The position numbers and the translations under genes were made by a program. Of a stretch of DNA of 11,298 nt, positions 1-8,598 are shown one piece after another; positions within the stretch are counted from its first letter, which is position 1; each line of letters starts with the position of its first letter. The stretch lies in contig CAJVZA010000064.1 in NCBI GenBank assembly GCA_913009315.1, positions 1-11,298 on the forward strand. Reading direction: 5' to 3'. This DNA comes from an uncultured Hippea sp. Lineage in GTDB: Bacteria > Campylobacterota_A > Desulfurellia > JAADFJ01. Below the pieces are notes generated by a model, which was given only the letters and a program-made list of their open reading frames with translations, was not told where the DNA came from and searched no databases.

Positions 1-92
1 TTTATGAGGTTTCCCATATACTTCGTTAAACTTCTTTGAATTAACCCGTTAGTCCTTCAGAAGTTTGCCTTGTCTATAGAAAACCTCATAAA
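1..92. repeat. 92-bp imperfect long hairpin with 12-bp terminal inverted repeats
   Basis: Bases 1-12 (tttatgaggttt) are the exact reverse complement of 81-92. Inside, 28-35 (aaacttct) is the exact reverse complement of 59-66. The bases between the two arm pairs also match in part (14/79, 16-18/75-77, 20-21/72-73, 25/69), so with one bulge the whole stretch can fold as one long imperfect hairpin. It lies 43 bases past the fadE stop and may continue beyond the left edge. It could be a small non-coding repeat (MITE-like), an mRNA 3' structure or part of a terminator. No T-run follows the stem inside the window, so a classical intrinsic terminator is not shown. Confidence 0.5.
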
Positions 93-135
93 AAGCTGTG
101 AATCTGCTTACTGTGCAGTGGTCTCATAATTGTTT

Positions 136-1899
136 TTAAAAACAGTATTTTGATTGTTTGATTAATTCGTCTGCAATCTTTCTTTTAAGTGATACAAGAT
201 CAGGCAATTGGTACCATCTATACAGCTTTCTGAATGCGGATACCGTTATTTTCTGCATATCTCCTGCGGCGGCAACGGCAGCAATTTCCTGAGCCTTCTT
301 ATAAATAGTACTAAATAGTTCTGCCACACTAAGCTGAGCAAGAATCAGCGCCCAATCGGCTTTTTTTGAACCGGCAAGCTTCTGCGCTCTTATAACCGCT
401 GTTTCGGCTGTATAAAGAGCAATCACAATATCTGCCAGTCTTCCGAGCAGCTCTTCCTCGTCTTTCAGCTTTTCTCCATATTTTTTTACAACCAAACCTA
501 AAACCGCCAACATAATTTTTCTTGACATATCAACCGCAAGCTTTTCGACAGCAAGGTCGCCTTCTTCAAGCAAAGTCCTTGGCATTATTGAAACAATCTC
601 ATTTGAAATCTTTGCGGCTTCCTCTATCAACGGGAGCTCGCCTTTCATCGCTTTTTTCATAATCATGGCAGGAATCAAAAGCCTGTTTATCTCATTTGTG
701 CCCTCAAAAATTCTGTTTATTCTGCTGTCTCTGAGAAATCTTTCAGCAGGATAATCTTCGACAAAACCATATCCTCCAAAAATCTGAACGGTTTCATCAG
801 CTATGCCCCAAAGTATTTCGGAACCATATACCTTGGTTATCGAACATTCGACGGCATAACCGGCAATCTGCTTCAGGGCATTTTTGCTGAAATCAGGTGA
901 TTCCGGATCAAGCGGATGCAGAGCATTCTCAAGCAGTCCGGCATTTCTATAGGCCATTCCTTCAAGAGACCAGATACCGATTGCCATATCGGCGAGTTTT
1001 TCTTTTATCATTCCAAAATTTGCTATCGGCTGACCAAACTGCACACGCTCTTTTGCGTACTTTATAGCTTCTTCAATAATATATTTGGCCGCACCAAGTG
1101 ATGCCACCCCGAGCTTATAGCGTCCTATATTGAGTATGTTAAACGCTATGAGGTGGCCTTTATCCTTTTCTCCCAACAGATTTTCTTTTGGTATCCTGCA
1201 GTCATCAAAAAAGATGGAGCAGGTTGACGAACCTCTTATGCCCATCTTATGCTCTTCCTGTCCGATCGACATTCCGGGTGCGTCTTTTTCAACAATAAAT
1301 GCGCTTATTCCGTTTTCTGTTCTTGCATAAACGGTCATAACATCAAAAAATGCCGCATTTGTAATAAATTGCTTGGAACCGTTGAGTACCCAATATTTTC
1401 CGTCATCGGACGGCTTAGCGGTGGTTTTCAAGCTCATTGCATCCGAACCCGATTCCGTTTCGGTTAACGCGTAGGCGCCGACATGTTCTCCGGAGGCAAG
1501 CTTAGGCAGATATTTTTTCTTTTGTTCCTCAGTACCGAAGTATAGTATCGGAAGGCTTCCTATGCCTGTTTGATCGGCAACTGTTGTTGCGAATGAACCG
1601 TTTCCTGCCAACTTTTCGTTAATGAGCGCCGTACTTATTTTGTCAAGATTAAGTCCGCCGTAAATTTCGGGAATATCACCTTTTAACAGGTCAAGTTCAC
1701 CTAATTCCCTAAAAAGTTTAAGATGCAGATCATAGTCTTTTGCTTCAAGTTTATCGGCAACCGGCATTACCCTCTGTCTGATAAAATCTTCTGCCGATTG
1801 TGCGAACAGTTTTTGTTCCTCGTTGAACTCCTCAGCAATAAAAACTGAATCGGCATCGGCAGTTCCAATTAAAAATGCTCCTCCGTCGGTATCTTTCAT
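136..1899 (-). CDS. fadE: Acyl-CoA dehydrogenase, FadE type
   Basis: This FAD enzyme makes the first oxidation of beta-oxidation, acyl-CoA to trans-2-enoyl-CoA, and passes electrons to ETF in the cytoplasm. The protein is 587 aa, close to Bacillus FadE (about 594), and longer than ordinary 380-aa members because of a helical C-terminal extension (about 420-587), as in the VLCAD/FadE branch. Seen motifs: GGAFLI near the N-terminus (as in Bacillus FadE), YALTETESGSDA at 143-154 (FAD/substrate loop), NILNIGRYKLG around 254-264, FGGYGF at 374-379, and RIFEGTNEI at 396-404 with the classical catalytic Glu399. The ATG has a strong AAGGAGGAGG just upstream. It is the last gene of fadN-fadA-fadE, 107 bp after fadA; that gap shows no clear promoter or terminator. 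Family and role are secure; chain-length preference is inferred from the FadE-like extension. Confidence 0.95.
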   Translation of the reverse strand: MKDTDGGAFLIGTADADSVFIAEEFNEEQKLFAQSAEDFIRQRVMPVADKLEAKDYDLHLKLFRELGELDLLKGDIPEIYGGLNLDKISTALINEKLAGNGSFATTVADQTGIGSLPILYFGTEEQKKKYLPKLASGEHVGAYALTETESGSDAMSLKTTAKPSDDGKYWVLNGSKQFITNAAFFDVMTVYARTENGISAFIVEKDAPGMSIGQEEHKMGIRGSSTCSIFFDDCRIPKENLLGEKDKGHLIAFNILNIGRYKLGVASLGAAKYIIEEAIKYAKERVQFGQPIANFGMIKEKLADMAIGIWSLEGMAYRNAGLLENALHPLDPESPDFSKNALKQIAGYAVECSITKVYGSEILWGIADETVQIFGGYGFVEDYPAERFLRDSRINRIFEGTNEINRLLIPAMIMKKAMKGELPLIEEAAKISNEIVSIMPRTLLEEGDLAVEKLAVDMSRKIMLAVLGLVVKKYGEKLKDEEELLGRLADIVIALYTAETAVIRAQKLAGSKKADWALILAQLSVAELFSTIYKKAQEIAAVAAAGDMQKITVSAFRKLYRWYQLPDLVSLKRKIADELIKQSKYCF

Positions 1900-2006
1900 A
1901 CCTCCTCCTTTTTTTATATTTTTAATAGATAGCGGTTTAGCAATAGAGATATTCGTAATTTCGTCAATTTATAATTTACTAAACACATGACTCATTGTCC
2001 TTGATT

Positions 2007-3176
2007 CTATGCCCTTTCATAAATTCCGGCTGCACCCATTCCGCCGCCGATACACATTGTTACCATGCCGTATTTTGATTTGCGATTCTTCATTTCATGC
2101 AAAAGAGTGGCTGTCAGTTTTGAACCGGTTGCTCCAAGCGGATGACCAAGCGCTATCGCGCCTCCTTTCACATTGATACGATCCATTAATTCTTCTGCCT
2201 TGAGAATTTTCAAATCGGCAATTACCTGAACGGCAAACGCTTCGTTGAGTTCGATAAGATCTATATCCTCAAGTTTTAGTCCGGCAATCTTTAATGCTTT
2301 CGGTATAGCTACCGTCGGCCCAAGACCCATAACCTCAGGATCGACGCCGCCCACGGCAAAGGCTCTAAAAATTCCAAGCGGCTCAAAACCGAGTTTTGAG
2401 GCAAGTTCACCTGACATAACAAGAACAGCTGCCGCCGCATCCGAAGTTTGGCTCGAGTTGCCTGCAGTTACAGTGCCGCCGACCTTGAACGCCGGTTTAA
2501 GTTTCGACAGACCCTCTATCGTTGTTTCAGGTCTTACACCCTCATCGATATTAAAAACTATCTCCTGAATCTGTTGATTTTTATCTATTACGGTTGTTTT
2601 AATCGGGATAATTTCCTCGGCAAATCTATTTTCTTTTAACGCCTTAGCTGCCTTCATCTGCGATTCACAGGCAAATTTGTCCTGTTCCTGTCTGCTTATT
2701 TTGTAGCGCGATGCAATTTCTTCGGCAGTCAGGCCCATAGAAAGATAGACTCCCGGATGATTTTTCATAAGATATGGATCGGGAGCTGTTTTTACGCCTC
2801 CCATAGGTATCATGCTCATAGATTCAGCTCCGCCTGCTATTACGCAATCGGCAAAGCCTGCCATAATCTTTTCAGCTGCTACCGCAATAGACTGAATGCC
2901 TGATGAGCAAAATCGATTCAATGTCATAGCAGGGACCGATGTCGGCAGGCCGGCCTTCAGAACTGCTATTCTTGCCATATTCATACCGCTTACGCCTTCC
3001 GGAAATGCGCAGCCGAAAATCACATCATCGATAATTTCGGGATCTATTCCGCTTCTTTTTACAACCTCTTTGATTACCGCTGATGCAAGCTCATCGGGAC
3101 GTGTATTTTTCAGGCTTCCTCTCGGAGCTTTTCCCACCGCTGTTCTTAATGCTGTTACTATCACTGCTTCTTTCAT
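2007..3176 (-). CDS. fadA: 3-ketoacyl-CoA thiolase (acetyl-CoA C-acyltransferase)
   Basis: Cleaves 3-ketoacyl-CoA with CoA to acetyl-CoA and a shortened acyl-CoA, the last step of each beta-oxidation cycle. At 389 aa it has normal thiolase length. The full catalytic set is visible: nucleophile Cys90 in [10 protein letters not shown], the NEAF motif at 311-314, His345 in [14 protein letters not shown], and the acid/base Cys375 in CIGGGMG. The N-terminus starts directly on the first strand ([14 protein letters not shown]), as in typical thiolases. The gap to fadN is only 11 bp, and the fadN stop reads TAA-AGGAGAT, so the Shine-Dalgarno sequence of fadA abuts that stop; translational coupling is likely. 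Placement between fadN and fadE matches the Bacillus fadNAE operon and argues for a degradative thiolase rather than a biosynthetic acetoacetyl-CoA thiolase. Confidence 0.95.
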   Translation of the reverse strand: MKEAVIVTALRTAVGKAPRGSLKNTRPDELASAVIKEVVKRSGIDPEIIDDVIFGCAFPEGVSGMNMARIAVLKAGLPTSVPAMTLNRFCSSGIQSIAVAAEKIMAGFADCVIAGGAESMSMIPMGGVKTAPDPYLMKNHPGVYLSMGLTAEEIASRYKISRQEQDKFACESQMKAAKALKENRFAEEIIPIKTTVIDKNQQIQEIVFNIDEGVRPETTIEGLSKLKPAFKVGGTVTAGNSSQTSDAAAAVLVMSGELASKLGFEPLGIFRAFAVGGVDPEVMGLGPTVAIPKALKIAGLKLEDIDLIELNEAFAVQVIADLKILKAEELMDRINVKGGAIALGHPLGATGSKLTATLLHEMKNRKSKYGMVTMCIGGGMGAAGIYERA

Positions 3177-3187
3177 ATTGATCTCCT

Positions 3188-5578
3188 TTAATTCCTTAGA
3201 GGTTTGCCGCGAGTGAGCATATAAGCCATTCTTTCTTCTGTCTTTTTCTCACCGCACAAGGACAAGAACGCCTCTCTTTCAAGATCCAAAAGCTGTTGTT
3301 CCGGGATGACGGCTCCAAAAGGAACATCTCCTCCTGTTATTACATCCGCTAATTTCTCTCCTACCTTTGCATCATGTATGCTTATATATCCGCCTTTCTG
3401 CATATTATAGAGAAGCATCGATATAAACGCTTTGCCGGTTCGTCCGGTAACTGTAACATGGGTTTCTTCCGGCTCGAAACTACCTGAATCGGCAAGGTAT
3501 AGCGCCAGTTTTTTGGCTTCTGAAATTAGATAATCACCGTTGATGACAATCTCGTCCGATTCCTTCAGAAATCCGAGCGGTTTTGCCTCAAATGCGCTTG
3601 TTGACACATGTGCCATAGCTATTGTTTCAAATACCTTTGCTATAAATGGATTCAGATCGACATCAATGCCTTTAGGCAGATTTTTAGGCACGCTTTGCAT
3701 TATTCTCATAAGCAGCTCTTTTGTTCCGCCGCCTGCAGGAATCACTCCCACTCCCACTTCGACGAGTCCCATATAGGTTTCCGCCGCTGCTATTACATTT
3801 GTCGAATGAAGACATATTTCGCATCCTCCTCCAATGGCTATGCCATGAGGTGCTGCCACAACCGGCTTTCTGAATTTTTTCAGCGACATTGTCATACCCT
3901 GAAATTCTTTTACCGCCCAATCAATTTCATCAAACTCGTCGTTCTGAATAGACATAAGTATGAAAGCAAGATTTGCTCCTGCTGAAAATGTACTGCCGTC
4001 ATTTGCAATGACAAGTGCTTTATAGTTCTTGTCAACCTCGCCGAGTGCTTTTTTTGTCATATCAACTATACCGGGGCCGATGGCATTCATTTTGGTATGA
4101 AACTCAAGGCAGGCTATTCCATTACCAAGATCTAAAAGTGAGGCTTCCTGGTTTTTCATTATGGTTTTTTCTTTTTTAAGCGTATTAAGTCTGATAATCT
4201 TCTCATTCTGTTTGATCTCTTTATATGAACCGCTTACCCAGTCATAAAAGGAGCTTTGCTTGTAAAATGTTTCATTGTTTTGAAGCATTTTGTTTACCCA
4301 TTCCGGAATTTCGGCACCCTCTTTTTTCAATCGTTCCACAACTGTTTTTGTTCCTATCTTATCGGCCAATTCAAACGGTCCGTATTTCCAATTGAATCCC
4401 CATTTGATTGCATTATCAATTTCATAAAGATTGTCGGCGATTTCCGGTCCTACCGTCATTGCATACAGAATCGGATATGAAAAGGCATCCCAGACAAATC
4501 TGCTTACATCATCTTTCAGCGCAAAGATTGCCTTTAGGGTACCTTTAAGTGATCCTATTGACTTGGCATTTTCGATTGCTTTAAATTTCTTTCCTTCCGG
4601 TTTTCTGTATTCACCTGATTCAAGGTCGAGAACCAGCCTTGCCTTTTTGCCGTTAACAATAGTCTTTTTATAAAAACCCTGTTTCGTCTTGTCTCCAAGC
4701 ATTCCGTTTTTGAGCATAGATTCAATCGGTTCGGGATTAAAAACGGCGTTATAGGGATCGTCCTTTATATTTTCATAAACATTTTTTGAAACATGATAGA
4801 TTACATCTATTCCAACCATATCGGCCAATCGGAAGGTGGCGGTTTTGGGTCTGGCCAAAAGTTTACCGGTAAGGCTGTCTACCTCGTCAACCGACAAACC
4901 ATACTGTTTCGCAAGCTCATAAGTTTTCATGGCCGCATAAATACCGATTCTGTTGGCAATAAAATTTGGAGTATCTCTGCATATTACGCACGCCTTTCCG
5001 AGACGATCTTCTATAAATTTTTCAATATCGCCTGTCAACTGTTTATCGGTAAATGAAGATGGAATCAGCTCCACCAGTTTCAAATATCTCGGCGGATTAA
5101 AAAAGTGCGTACCGATAAAATGGGATTTCATATCATCCGATACGTCTTTTGCCATATCGTTTATTGAAAGCCCTGATGTATTTGTGGAAACTATCGATCC
5201 TTTTTTGCGGAAGGAATCTATCTTTGAAAGCAAAGAATGTTTAATTTTCATATCCTCTACTACAGCCTCTACAATCCAGTCTGCATCTTTAAGTTTTTCC
5301 ATATCATCACTAAGATTGCCTATTTCGATAAGTGAAGCAAAATCAGACCTGTAAAAACTTGCCGGCCTGCTTTTCTTTGCTTTTTTTAGACCCGTTGAAG
5401 CGAATCTGTTTCTTACCTCTTTGTCGTTCAAACTTTTGCCCTGCCTTTTCTCTTTTTCCGTAAGCTTTGAAGGAACGATGTCAAGCAGAAGAGTTTCTAT
5501 TCCGCAGTTAGCAAAATGTGCCGCAATGGCAGCCCCCATAGTTCCTGCTCCTATAACAGCAGCCTTTTTAATAATCAT
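3188..5578 (-). CDS. fadN: Bifunctional 3-hydroxyacyl-CoA dehydrogenase / enoyl-CoA hydratase, FadN type
   Basis: Hydrates trans-2-enoyl-CoA and oxidises the 3-hydroxyacyl-CoA with NAD. Domain order is dehydrogenase first, hydratase second, the reverse of E. coli FadB and the same as Bacillus FadN (about 789 aa; here 796). Numbered from the ATG: NAD-binding GAGTMG at 10-15; dehydrogenase His158 (HFFNPP), Glu170 (KLVEL) and Asn209 (FIANR); a second dehydrogenase C-terminal-like segment around 360-410; hydratase domain about 480-690 with oxyanion segments FSAGAN (531-536) and IGGGCE, and both catalytic glutamates, Glu587 (GGGCE) and Glu607 ([15 protein letters not shown]). Both active sites look intact. 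A TTG at 5590 in frame would add four residues, but it lies on the Shine-Dalgarno GGGAGGT itself, so the ATG at 5578 is the better start. It precedes fadA and follows the regulator gene. Confidence 0.94.
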   Translation of the reverse strand: MIIKKAAVIGAGTMGAAIAAHFANCGIETLLLDIVPSKLTEKEKRQGKSLNDKEVRNRFASTGLKKAKKSRPASFYRSDFASLIEIGNLSDDMEKLKDADWIVEAVVEDMKIKHSLLSKIDSFRKKGSIVSTNTSGLSINDMAKDVSDDMKSHFIGTHFFNPPRYLKLVELIPSSFTDKQLTGDIEKFIEDRLGKACVICRDTPNFIANRIGIYAAMKTYELAKQYGLSVDEVDSLTGKLLARPKTATFRLADMVGIDVIYHVSKNVYENIKDDPYNAVFNPEPIESMLKNGMLGDKTKQGFYKKTIVNGKKARLVLDLESGEYRKPEGKKFKAIENAKSIGSLKGTLKAIFALKDDVSRFVWDAFSYPILYAMTVGPEIADNLYEIDNAIKWGFNWKYGPFELADKIGTKTVVERLKKEGAEIPEWVNKMLQNNETFYKQSSFYDWVSGSYKEIKQNEKIIRLNTLKKEKTIMKNQEASLLDLGNGIACLEFHTKMNAIGPGIVDMTKKALGEVDKNYKALVIANDGSTFSAGANLAFILMSIQNDEFDEIDWAVKEFQGMTMSLKKFRKPVVAAPHGIAIGGGCEICLHSTNVIAAAETYMGLVEVGVGVIPAGGGTKELLMRIMQSVPKNLPKGIDVDLNPFIAKVFETIAMAHVSTSAFEAKPLGFLKESDEIVINGDYLISEAKKLALYLADSGSFEPEETHVTVTGRTGKAFISMLLYNMQKGGYISIHDAKVGEKLADVITGGDVPFGAVIPEQQLLDLEREAFLSLCGEKKTEERMAYMLTRGKPLRN

Positions 5579-5581
5579 TCT

Positions 5582-5588
5582 ACCTCCC
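5582..5588 (-). promoter_or_regulatory. Shine-Dalgarno GGGAGGT that fixes the fadN start
   Basis: The minus strand reads TTGGGAGGTAGAATG. The purine-rich GGGAGGT lies 3 bases before the ATG at 5578 and covers the codons that a TTG start at 5590 would need to translate, so the ATG is the likely start. Confidence 0.75.
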
Positions 5589-5713
5589 AATTAAGCATAA
5601 TTATTTTGAGACACCTCTATTTATTCCCGGCGTGAGAGTTCGAATCCATCTCATCAAGACGCAAATTGCAGGCAGCAGCAGAGCTGTTACCTGGATTTGC
5701 TCAGGATAATTGT

Positions 5714-6310
5714 TCATGGATTGATAGAGGTGTTCTTTATTGTTCCCCGGCAAAATATCTCAAACACCGTTTTTGCCATCTTATTTATCGCATGCTTTTT
5801 TCTTAAGATCCATATTGTCGAAAGCTCATCAAGCATCCCAAAAAGCGATTTTGCAGCTATTTTTACATCAATATCTTTCTTAATCTGTCCGATTCTTATA
5901 CCATAAGAAATTACCTCTTCTATGATTTTAAGATAGTTTCTCAGTTCCGGAAACATGCCGCCTCTCATAAATGTACTGCAGCTTCTTAACTCTATCTGAA
6001 GAACCTGGGCCATAGAGTTGTTTTGTGAAATAAACTTCAAATGATTGTCTATGATTTTTTTTATCTTGTTTTCAACACTGTTAATATTGTTGAGCTGATA
6101 GATAAGCTTTTTATTCAAATCCCTGAGAGCATCTGAAAGAATGGTTAAAAGAATATTATCCTTGTTTTTGAAGTAGAGATAAATTGTACCGTCAGCAACT
6201 TCTGCAAGCTTTGCAATATCGGAAACCTTTGTGCTATGATATCCTTTTTGTGCAATAACCGTTGTTGCAGCTTCTAAAATTCTTTTCTTTTTATTAATAT
6301 CTTTTCCCAA
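5714..6310 (-). CDS. fadR: TetR-family fatty-acid regulator, FadR (YsiA)-like
   Basis: DNA-binding repressor of 198 aa, close to Bacillus FadR (about 194). The N-terminal helix-turn-helix is clear: VIAQKGYHSTKVSDIA at 18-33 and VADGTIYLYFKNKDNIL at 38-54, the latter strongly like Bacillus FadR. The C-terminal ligand domain keeps FadR-like patches LQIELRS (104-110) and LFGMLDELSTIWI (156-168). By family knowledge it would bind long-chain acyl-CoA and leave DNA when acyl-CoA accumulates; ligand identity is inferred. The start is TTG (6310-6308), supported by a well-placed AGGAGAT and the lack of any usable ATG before the HTH. A near-consensus FadR box and a sigma-70 promoter lie directly upstream, so autoregulation is expected. 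The gene is followed after 135 bp by fadN, with no clear separate promoter, so tetR-fadNAE may be one transcript. Confidence 0.88.
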   Translation of the reverse strand: MGKDINKKKRILEAATTVIAQKGYHSTKVSDIAKLAEVADGTIYLYFKNKDNILLTILSDALRDLNKKLIYQLNNINSVENKIKKIIDNHLKFISQNNSMAQVLQIELRSCSTFMRGGMFPELRNYLKIIEEVISYGIRIGQIKKDIDVKIAAKSLFGMLDELSTIWILRKKHAINKMAKTVFEIFCRGTIKNTSINP

Positions 6311-6313
6311 TTT

Positions 6314-6320
6314 ATCTCCT
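6314..6320 (-). promoter_or_regulatory. Shine-Dalgarno AGGAGAT supporting a TTG start of the TetR gene
   Basis: The minus strand reads AGGAGATAAATTG. The spacing to TTG is normal. The only ATG nearby lies just before this site and runs into a TAA after ATG AGG AGA, so it cannot start the regulator. Confidence 0.7.
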
Positions 6321-6323
6321 CAT

Positions 6324-6347
6324 AAATGAATGGATATTCATTCATTT
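6324..6347. promoter_or_regulatory. FadR-like operator 1
   Basis: A 24-bp palindrome with 11 of 12 base pairs matched. Its 18-bp core at 6327-6344 is, on the minus strand, TGAATGAATATCCATTCA. From memory, the Bacillus FadR consensus is TGAATGANTANTCATTCA, and 15 of its 16 fixed bases match. It begins inside the -10 element of the promoter and ends just before the Shine-Dalgarno sequence of the TetR gene, so a bound repressor would block transcription. Confidence 0.85.
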
Positions 6348-6371
6348 TATTCCCGATTTTTTTATTGTCAA
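6344..6371 (-). promoter_or_regulatory. Sigma-70 promoter of the TetR-fadNAE unit
   Basis: On the minus strand a perfect -35 TTGACA (6371-6366) is followed by a 16-bp spacer and TAAAAT (6349-6344), five of six to TATAAT. The -10 runs into the FadR-like operator. It lies in the 88-bp gap after the MBL gene, so the regulator and fadNAE can be transcribed separately from the upstream genes. Confidence 0.8.
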
Positions 6372-6398
6372 GAAATTTTTCGTTATAATAAACCTTTT

Positions 6399-7208
6399 TT
6401 ATTTGTAATTTTCTTTTATCACCTCCTTTATTAGGTTTAGTTTGGAAAAATCATAAAATGTAACAGCCGCCATTATGCTATCCTTTCCCAGCAACCTGTT
6501 TCTGATCTGTTTTGCAGAATAGCCGTTTTTATATAGTTTGATTGTATTATATCTCAATGTTTCCATGTATTCTATCTTATTTTTAATGAGCTCGTAGGGA
6601 TTTTCCGATATGACGCCTCTGTGAGCGCAGAAGATCGTTTTAAAATCTAATTTGAGCAATTTTTTGAGGCTTTTTATCTGCAGATTGAATTTTTCACCTT
6701 TTTTTAAATATTTCGGCTTTGCTGAAATAATTAAATCACCTGTAAAAATCCATCCGTTGTTCAGCTCTAAGATGCATACTGAATCGCGCGAGTGTCCGGG
6801 CGTATCGATTATCTGAAATTTTAGTTTATCAATATCTATAAGTTGATTATAGGTATAATTTGGTGTAAATAGTTTAGGCGTTCCCCACATAAGCTTTTCA
6901 TAAGGTAACAATCTATAGCCGTCTTGTAAATAATTTACTGAATTTTTGTGAGCAAAAACTGTTACGTGTTTTGTCTTTTGAAGCAGTCCGGCATTGCCGG
7001 AATGATCTTCATGGTAGTGCGTCAACAGACAATATTTTGTTTTCTGTTTCTCTACAAGAAACTCTATCTGTTTTCTTTGATTGTTCTGCGCCGAATCAAT
7101 GATTATATTGTTGATAAAAAATAGATGTACCGATGCATTTATTGCAGGTGATATGCCTAATTTAACATAAATAATCGGGCCATATCTTGCTTCTTCAAAA
7201 ACCGACAT
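6399..7208 (-). CDS. MBL-fold (metallo-beta-lactamase superfamily) hydrolase
   Basis: A 269-aa cytoplasmic metal hydrolase with no signal peptide. The complete metal-ligand set of the superfamily is visible: HYHEDH at 64-69 (His64, His66, Asp68, His69), His139 in DTPGHSRDS, Asp158 in FTGDLI and His196 in CAHRG. This binuclear pattern is of the glyoxalase II / lactamase B general type. The substrate cannot be read from sequence. The fatty-acid context makes an acyl-CoA or other thioester, or a lactone, reasonable guesses (inference). It follows the aldehyde dehydrogenase by 16 bp, so it is probably the last gene of that unit. The ATG has only a weak AAAAGAA ribosome site, so translation may depend on coupling. 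Codons are AT-rich with many Lys, Ile and Asn, more so than fadA or fadE. Confidence 0.85.
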   Translation of the reverse strand: MSVFEEARYGPIIYVKLGISPAINASVHLFFINNIIIDSAQNNQRKQIEFLVEKQKTKYCLLTHYHEDHSGNAGLLQKTKHVTVFAHKNSVNYLQDGYRLLPYEKLMWGTPKLFTPNYTYNQLIDIDKLKFQIIDTPGHSRDSVCILELNNGWIFTGDLIISAKPKYLKKGEKFNLQIKSLKKLLKLDFKTIFCAHRGVISENPYELIKNKIEYMETLRYNTIKLYKNGYSAKQIRNRLLGKDSIMAAVTFYDFSKLNLIKEVIKENYK

Positions 7209-7224
7209 TTGAATTTATTCTTTT

Positions 7225-8598
7225 TTATTCCAAAAACAGGCCGATCAGTCTCTTTTTAAAATTCGAGTATGGCGGATATTTAATGAACGGTTCAAACCAG
7301 TTTGCCTTAAAAAGTATGCCTTTGTAATGGGTAAAAGCGTCGAAACCATGTTTTCCGTGATATGTCCCAATGCCGCTGCTGCCTATTCCCCCAAAAGGAA
7401 GATTAGAATTTGATATATACGCAACCGCATCGTTAATTGAACCGCCGCCGAAAGATATTCGTTTTAGTACCTCATTTTTTAGTTTGCCGCTGCCTGTAAA
7501 AAGATACAATGCCAGCGGTTTCGGTCTTTTTCTAATAACCTCAATTATCCGATTAATATCTTCAAACTCAATTACAGGCAAAATGGGACCGAAAATTTCC
7601 TCCTGCATAACCTTGTCGTCAAATGAAACATTGTTTAATATTGTCGGAGAGATGTAATTCTCTTTTTTGTCCGTAATGCCGCCGTAAAACAGTTTTTTTA
7701 CGTCAATCAAGGAGACTATCCTATCAAAATGTTTTTGATTGATGATTCTTGTATAAGCATCACTTTCTTTTGGATCTTTGCCCTGATTTCCGATTATGTT
7801 TTTGACAATCTGGTTCAGCAGCGGTTCTTTGATATCTTTATGAACTAACAGATAATCGGGGGCTATGCATGTTTGTCCCGCATTCAAAAATTTTGCCCAT
7901 GCTATCCTTTTTGCCGCCATCTTCAGATTTGCATCTTTCATAATAATTGCCGGACTTTTTCCTCCAAGCTCAAGCGTAACTGAAGATAGATGTTCTGCGG
8001 CCGATCTCATAACAATCTTTCCCACGACAGTTCCGCCGGTAAAAAACAGTTTGTCAAACGGGAGATTGAGCAGTGCCCCGGCTGTTTTTGCATCACCTTC
8101 CTGAACAAAGAAAAATTCCTTATCGAAGCTGTTATTAACTAACTCAGCCATGATCTTTGAGCTGTTTTCGGACAGTTCACTTGGTTTTAGAATTACCGTG
8201 TTGCCGGCGGCAATTGCCGATACAACCGGATGCAGGGAAAGCAGGTAAGGGTAGTTCCATGCTCCTATTATCAGGGAATTTCCATAAGGCTCGGCCATTA
8301 TATAACTTTTTGCAGGCAGATTTGCCAAATTTGTTCTTACGCGTCTGATTTTCGTCCACTTTTTCAGTTTTTTTATAGCAAGCTTTATCTCATGATAGAT
8401 CAACGCCAATTCTGTGGCGTATGTCTCAAATGACGATTTCCGAAAATCGGCATAGATTGCTTCATAGAGTTTGTCTTCATTTTTTTTTAACAGATTCAAT
8501 AGTTTGATAAGCTGTTTTTTTCTGAAATTTATCTCTCTCGTTTTGTCCTTTAGAAAAAATTGTCTCTGATTTTCAAATATTTCGTTAATCTTTTCCAT
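7225..8598 (-). CDS. Class-3 (fatty) aldehyde dehydrogenase
   Basis: NAD(P)-dependent oxidation of an aldehyde to its acid. The 457-aa length lacks the longer N-terminus of class 1/2 enzymes and fits the ALDH3 / fatty aldehyde dehydrogenase group. Numbered from the chosen ATG: GAWNYPYLL at 112-120 with the oxyanion Asn115, ILKPSE around 136-141, FFTGG at 185-189, LELGGKSP with general base Glu210, NAGQTC with nucleophile Cys244, EEIFGP at 333-338 and the class-3 C-terminal LPFGGIGSSGIG stretch. The reading frame stays open back to a TTG at 8622, and another ATG lies at 8613. The ATG at 8598 is preferred because GAGGG lies 8 bases before it. The gene starts 14 bases inside the SDR gene, which suggests coupling. 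No membrane tail is seen, unlike mammalian FALDH. Long-chain aldehyde as substrate is inferred from class and context. Confidence 0.9.
   Translation of the reverse strand: MEKINEIFENQRQFFLKDKTREINFRKKQLIKLLNLLKKNEDKLYEAIYADFRKSSFETYATELALIYHEIKLAIKKLKKWTKIRRVRTNLANLPAKSYIMAEPYGNSLIIGAWNYPYLLSLHPVVSAIAAGNTVILKPSELSENSSKIMAELVNNSFDKEFFFVQEGDAKTAGALLNLPFDKLFFTGGTVVGKIVMRSAAEHLSSVTLELGGKSPAIIMKDANLKMAAKRIAWAKFLNAGQTCIAPDYLLVHKDIKEPLLNQIVKNIIGNQGKDPKESDAYTRIINQKHFDRIVSLIDVKKLFYGGITDKKENYISPTILNNVSFDDKVMQEEIFGPILPVIEFEDINRIIEVIRKRPKPLALYLFTGSGKLKNEVLKRISFGGGSINDAVAYISNSNLPFGGIGSSGIGTYHGKHGFDAFTHYKGILFKANWFEPFIKYPPYSNFKKRLIGLFLE

Noticed and set aside
25-31. GTTAAAC resembling an integron attC core site
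   Set aside because: No paired R''/L''/L' boxes with proper spacing; the surrounding hairpin has different ends.
1900-2006. Possible internal promoter before fadE (TTGACG on the minus strand)
   Set aside because: No acceptable -10 at 16-18 bp. The gap is AT-rich and such partial matches are expected by chance.
5611-5665. tRNA-like 3' fragment: gagagttcgaatccatc resembles a T-arm on the plus strand
   Set aside because: Only 3 of 5 T-stem pairs form, and no anticodon arm, D-arm or acceptor stem is found. At most a decayed remnant; more likely chance.
5611-5733. 10-bp inverted repeat acacctctat / atagaggtgt flanking the TetR-fadN gap
   Set aside because: The arms are 103 bases apart and one lies inside the TetR coding end. 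No element structure is between them, so it is probably coincidental.
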